Origin: Motiliproteus sediminis
GTDB taxonomy: Bacteria; Pseudomonadota; Gammaproteobacteria; Pseudomonadales; Balneatricaceae
Assembly: GCF_017912535.1 (NCBI RefSeq)
Contig: NZ_JAERQK010000001.1
Location: forward strand, 496,001-560,000
Length of the DNA: 64,000 nucleotides
Direction of reading: 5' to 3'
Shown: positions 62,598 to 64,000 of the stretch, one piece after another
Position numbering within the stretch: the first letter of the stretch is position 1
Layout of the letters: every line of letters begins with the position of its first letter
Translations under genes and position numbers: made by a program
Notes under the pieces: model-generated
Databases searched by the model: none
What the model saw: only the letters and a program-made list of their open reading frames with translations
What the model was told of the DNA's origin: nothing

Positions 62598-64000
62598 TCA
62601 GAACACGATGCGCATCACATAAACAAGCGCCGCTTGTAACGCGTCATACCTGGAGTTATAGCGGCTCTCCTCGCGGATCAAGTTCAAAATTTCGAACTTC
62701 TCCAGCTGCTGATAGGTTTCCTTGTTAGGGCACACCAGAATGACTTCGCAGTTGGCATCTTGCGCGTCCTTGATCGCATTTTCCAGCGCCAGACCGACGG
62801 TGACGTCAAACATCGGCACATCCGTGAGATCCAAAATCATGACTTCGTAATCCGAAATCCGCGAATGCTGCCGTGATATGGCCTTGGAAACGCTGAAAAT
62901 CATCGGCCCGGACAGGTGAAAAAACAACACCTTGTTATCGGCCTTCTCCAGCAGGGCGAGTTCGGCCTTGGTGAGGGGAAGGTCGTTGTCGGCATCACTA
63001 ATGGCTTTCACCTGGCGCGCCTGCTGTCTGCTCAGTCTTTCGATAATAATGATGTTCGAGATGAATACTCCCAGCCCCACTGCCACGATCAGATCGACAA
63101 AGATCGTGAGAAGCATGACGCCGTACATGATGCCCATGCCAGGCAGACTGATCTTATGGGCGCGCTGAATGAAGCTCCAGTCCAGAATATTTAGCCCAAC
63201 GTAAACGGCGATACCGGCCAGAACGGCCATGGGTATTGGCTCGGTAAGGCCTCCTGCAAGCAGGACCACCAGCGCAAGCGCGAGCGCACGCAGAATCCCG
63301 GATGCCGGGGAGCGCGCCCCCACTTGTATATTGGTGACGGTGCCCATAGTCGCTCCGGCACCGGGCAAGCCCCCGAACAAACCGGAAATCATATTGGCAA
63401 TGCCCTGGCCGCGAAGCTCCTTGTCCGAATCATGCTCTTGCCGTGTAAGAGAGTCACCGATAACGGCTGTCAGCAGAGTGTCGATGCAGCCTAATGTCCC
63501 CAGCACGAGCGCATCAATCACCATGGTGGTAAAGATCTCGGCATTAAACTGGGGAAGGATAAGCGAGGGCAGTCCGGTTGGGATTTCACCGATGCGGCGA
63601 ATGCTGTCCGTATCAAACAGCACCATTGATACCAGCGTTACCGCGACCAGGGCAACCAGCTGGGCGGGGACATACTTGCGGTACGCTTTGGGGAAGTAGA
63701 TAACCACCGCCAGAGTAAGCAAACCTAAAACCAATTCGCTGTAGCGAATTTCCGTTAGCATATTCGGAAGGGCTGAAAGGGTGCCCAGAACGCCACCTGC
63801 AGGCGCTGAGTGCCCGAGAAGGGGAGCCAGCTGCAGTATGATCAGAATGACGCCAATACCCGACATAAAGCCCGAGATCACGCTGTAAGGCATCAGGGTG
63901 ACGTATTTGCCCAGCTTAAGCGTCCCCAAAAGCACCTGAAAGGCGCCTGCCATCATCACAACCGTGAACGTCATCGCCAGACCGTTTTCCGGGTATTTCG
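62598..64000 (-). CDS. SulP-family anion transporter with STAS domain, N-terminus outside window
   Basis: An inner-membrane sulfate/bicarbonate-type transporter. The frame stays open to the window end and matches the family (GLAMTFTVVMMAGAFQVLLG), so the start lies beyond 64000. The visible part has about nine membrane helices, the signature GQGIANMISGLFGGLPGAGAT, and a C-terminal STAS domain (VLFFHLSGPMIFSVSKAISR; VMILDLTDVPMFDVTVGLAL). The general look is of SulP proteins such as BicA; the anion is uncertain. It converges on the response regulator, 21 bp away. Confidence 0.92.
   Translation of the reverse strand, partial: KYPENGLAMTFTVVMMAGAFQVLLGTLKLGKYVTLMPYSVISGFMSGIGVILIILQLAPLLGHSAPAGGVLGTLSALPNMLTEIRYSELVLGLLTLAVVIYFPKAYRKYVPAQLVALVAVTLVSMVLFDTDSIRRIGEIPTGLPSLILPQFNAEIFTTMVIDALVLGTLGCIDTLLTAVIGDSLTRQEHDSDKELRGQGIANMISGLFGGLPGAGATMGTVTNIQVGARSPASGILRALALALVVLLAGGLTEPIPMAVLAGIAVYVGLNILDWSFIQRAHKISLPGMGIMYGVMLLTIFVDLIVAVGLGVFISNIIIIERLSRQQARQVKAISDADNDLPLTKAELALLEKADNKVLFFHLSGPMIFSVSKAISRQHSRISDYEVMILDLTDVPMFDVTVGLALENAIKDAQDANCEVILVCPNKETYQQLEKFEILNLIREESRYNSRYDALQAALVYVMRIVF

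Overview
The window looks like a chromosome segment of a marine-type gammaproteobacterium, moderately GC-rich, in the broad Oceanospirillales/Pseudomonas-like neighbourhood. The reasons are the tusDCBE-yccA arrangement, a DctPQM TRAP system, Cache-domain kinases, the uvrC-pgsA-tRNA(Gly/Cys/Leu) neighbourhood and PqiABC. I cannot name the genus. Most of the window is well-packed core sequence; the accessory-looking or decayed part is about 32.1-38.2 kb.

Layout. 0-3.5 kb: trmA (cut by the window edge), apbC/mrp, dcd and an unknown protein, ended by a two-way terminator. On its other side lies a candidate 20-codon gene with its own promoter. 3.7-8.6 kb: a TetR-controlled RND efflux operon. 8.6-12 kb: aminotransferase and divergent uvrB. 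12.3-17.6 kb: a TRAP transporter (dctPQM) followed by a Cache-domain kinase and NarL-type regulator. 17.6-19.6 kb: glutathione-dependent formaldehyde oxidation (frmA-fghA). 19.9-21 kb: a lone SeqA-N-like mini-protein and a methyltransferase. 21-28.2 kb: a complete LIV-type ABC transporter with an acyl-CoA ligase and an AhpD-like protein. Divergent from it, across a dyad-rich promoter region, is a second Cache-domain kinase and regulator (28.4-32 kb).

32-38.2 kb: tRNA-Val, a possible integrase relic, pqiABC, a DUF2860 outer-membrane protein, and a scar that seems to join the start of a phosphonate-binding-protein gene to the end of a phnP-like gene, next to an IS3-type transposase relic. 38-40 kb: small membrane proteins and a glutathione transferase. 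40.4-44.9 kb: a four-gene pyruvate/2-oxoacid:ferredoxin oxidoreductase operon whose last gene fuses a GltD-like flavoprotein to ferredoxin clusters; upstream are two copies of a palindrome that resembles HexR sites. 45.4-50.7 kb: DUF1285, YjbQ, then a minus-strand run yccA / tusDCBE-glxR(frameshifted)-hyi-cheW. 50.9-54.6 kb: truC, mtnN, a serine/alanine-glyoxylate aminotransferase and a hydroxyacid dehydrogenase; together with hyi and glxR these suggest glyoxylate/hydroxypyruvate metabolism. 54.6-59.1 kb: DUF1853, a two-receiver regulator, uvrC and pgsA. 59.1-59.7 kb: tRNAs Gly-Cys-Leu-Gly-Cys. 59.7-64 kb: a KfrA-like protein with a symmetric operator, two unknown proteins, a GacA/UvrY-like regulator and a SulP transporter cut by the window end.

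The best leads for something new are the tiny gene at 3557-3619, the lone SeqA-N-like protein, the operator-like palindromes (12353-12383, 28310-28408, 45096-45207, 59776-59801), the reversible-looking 8-bp duplication in glxR and the phn deletion scar. I saw no CRISPR array, prophage or obvious defence system. All identifications come from reading the sequence and recalling families; no database search was run.
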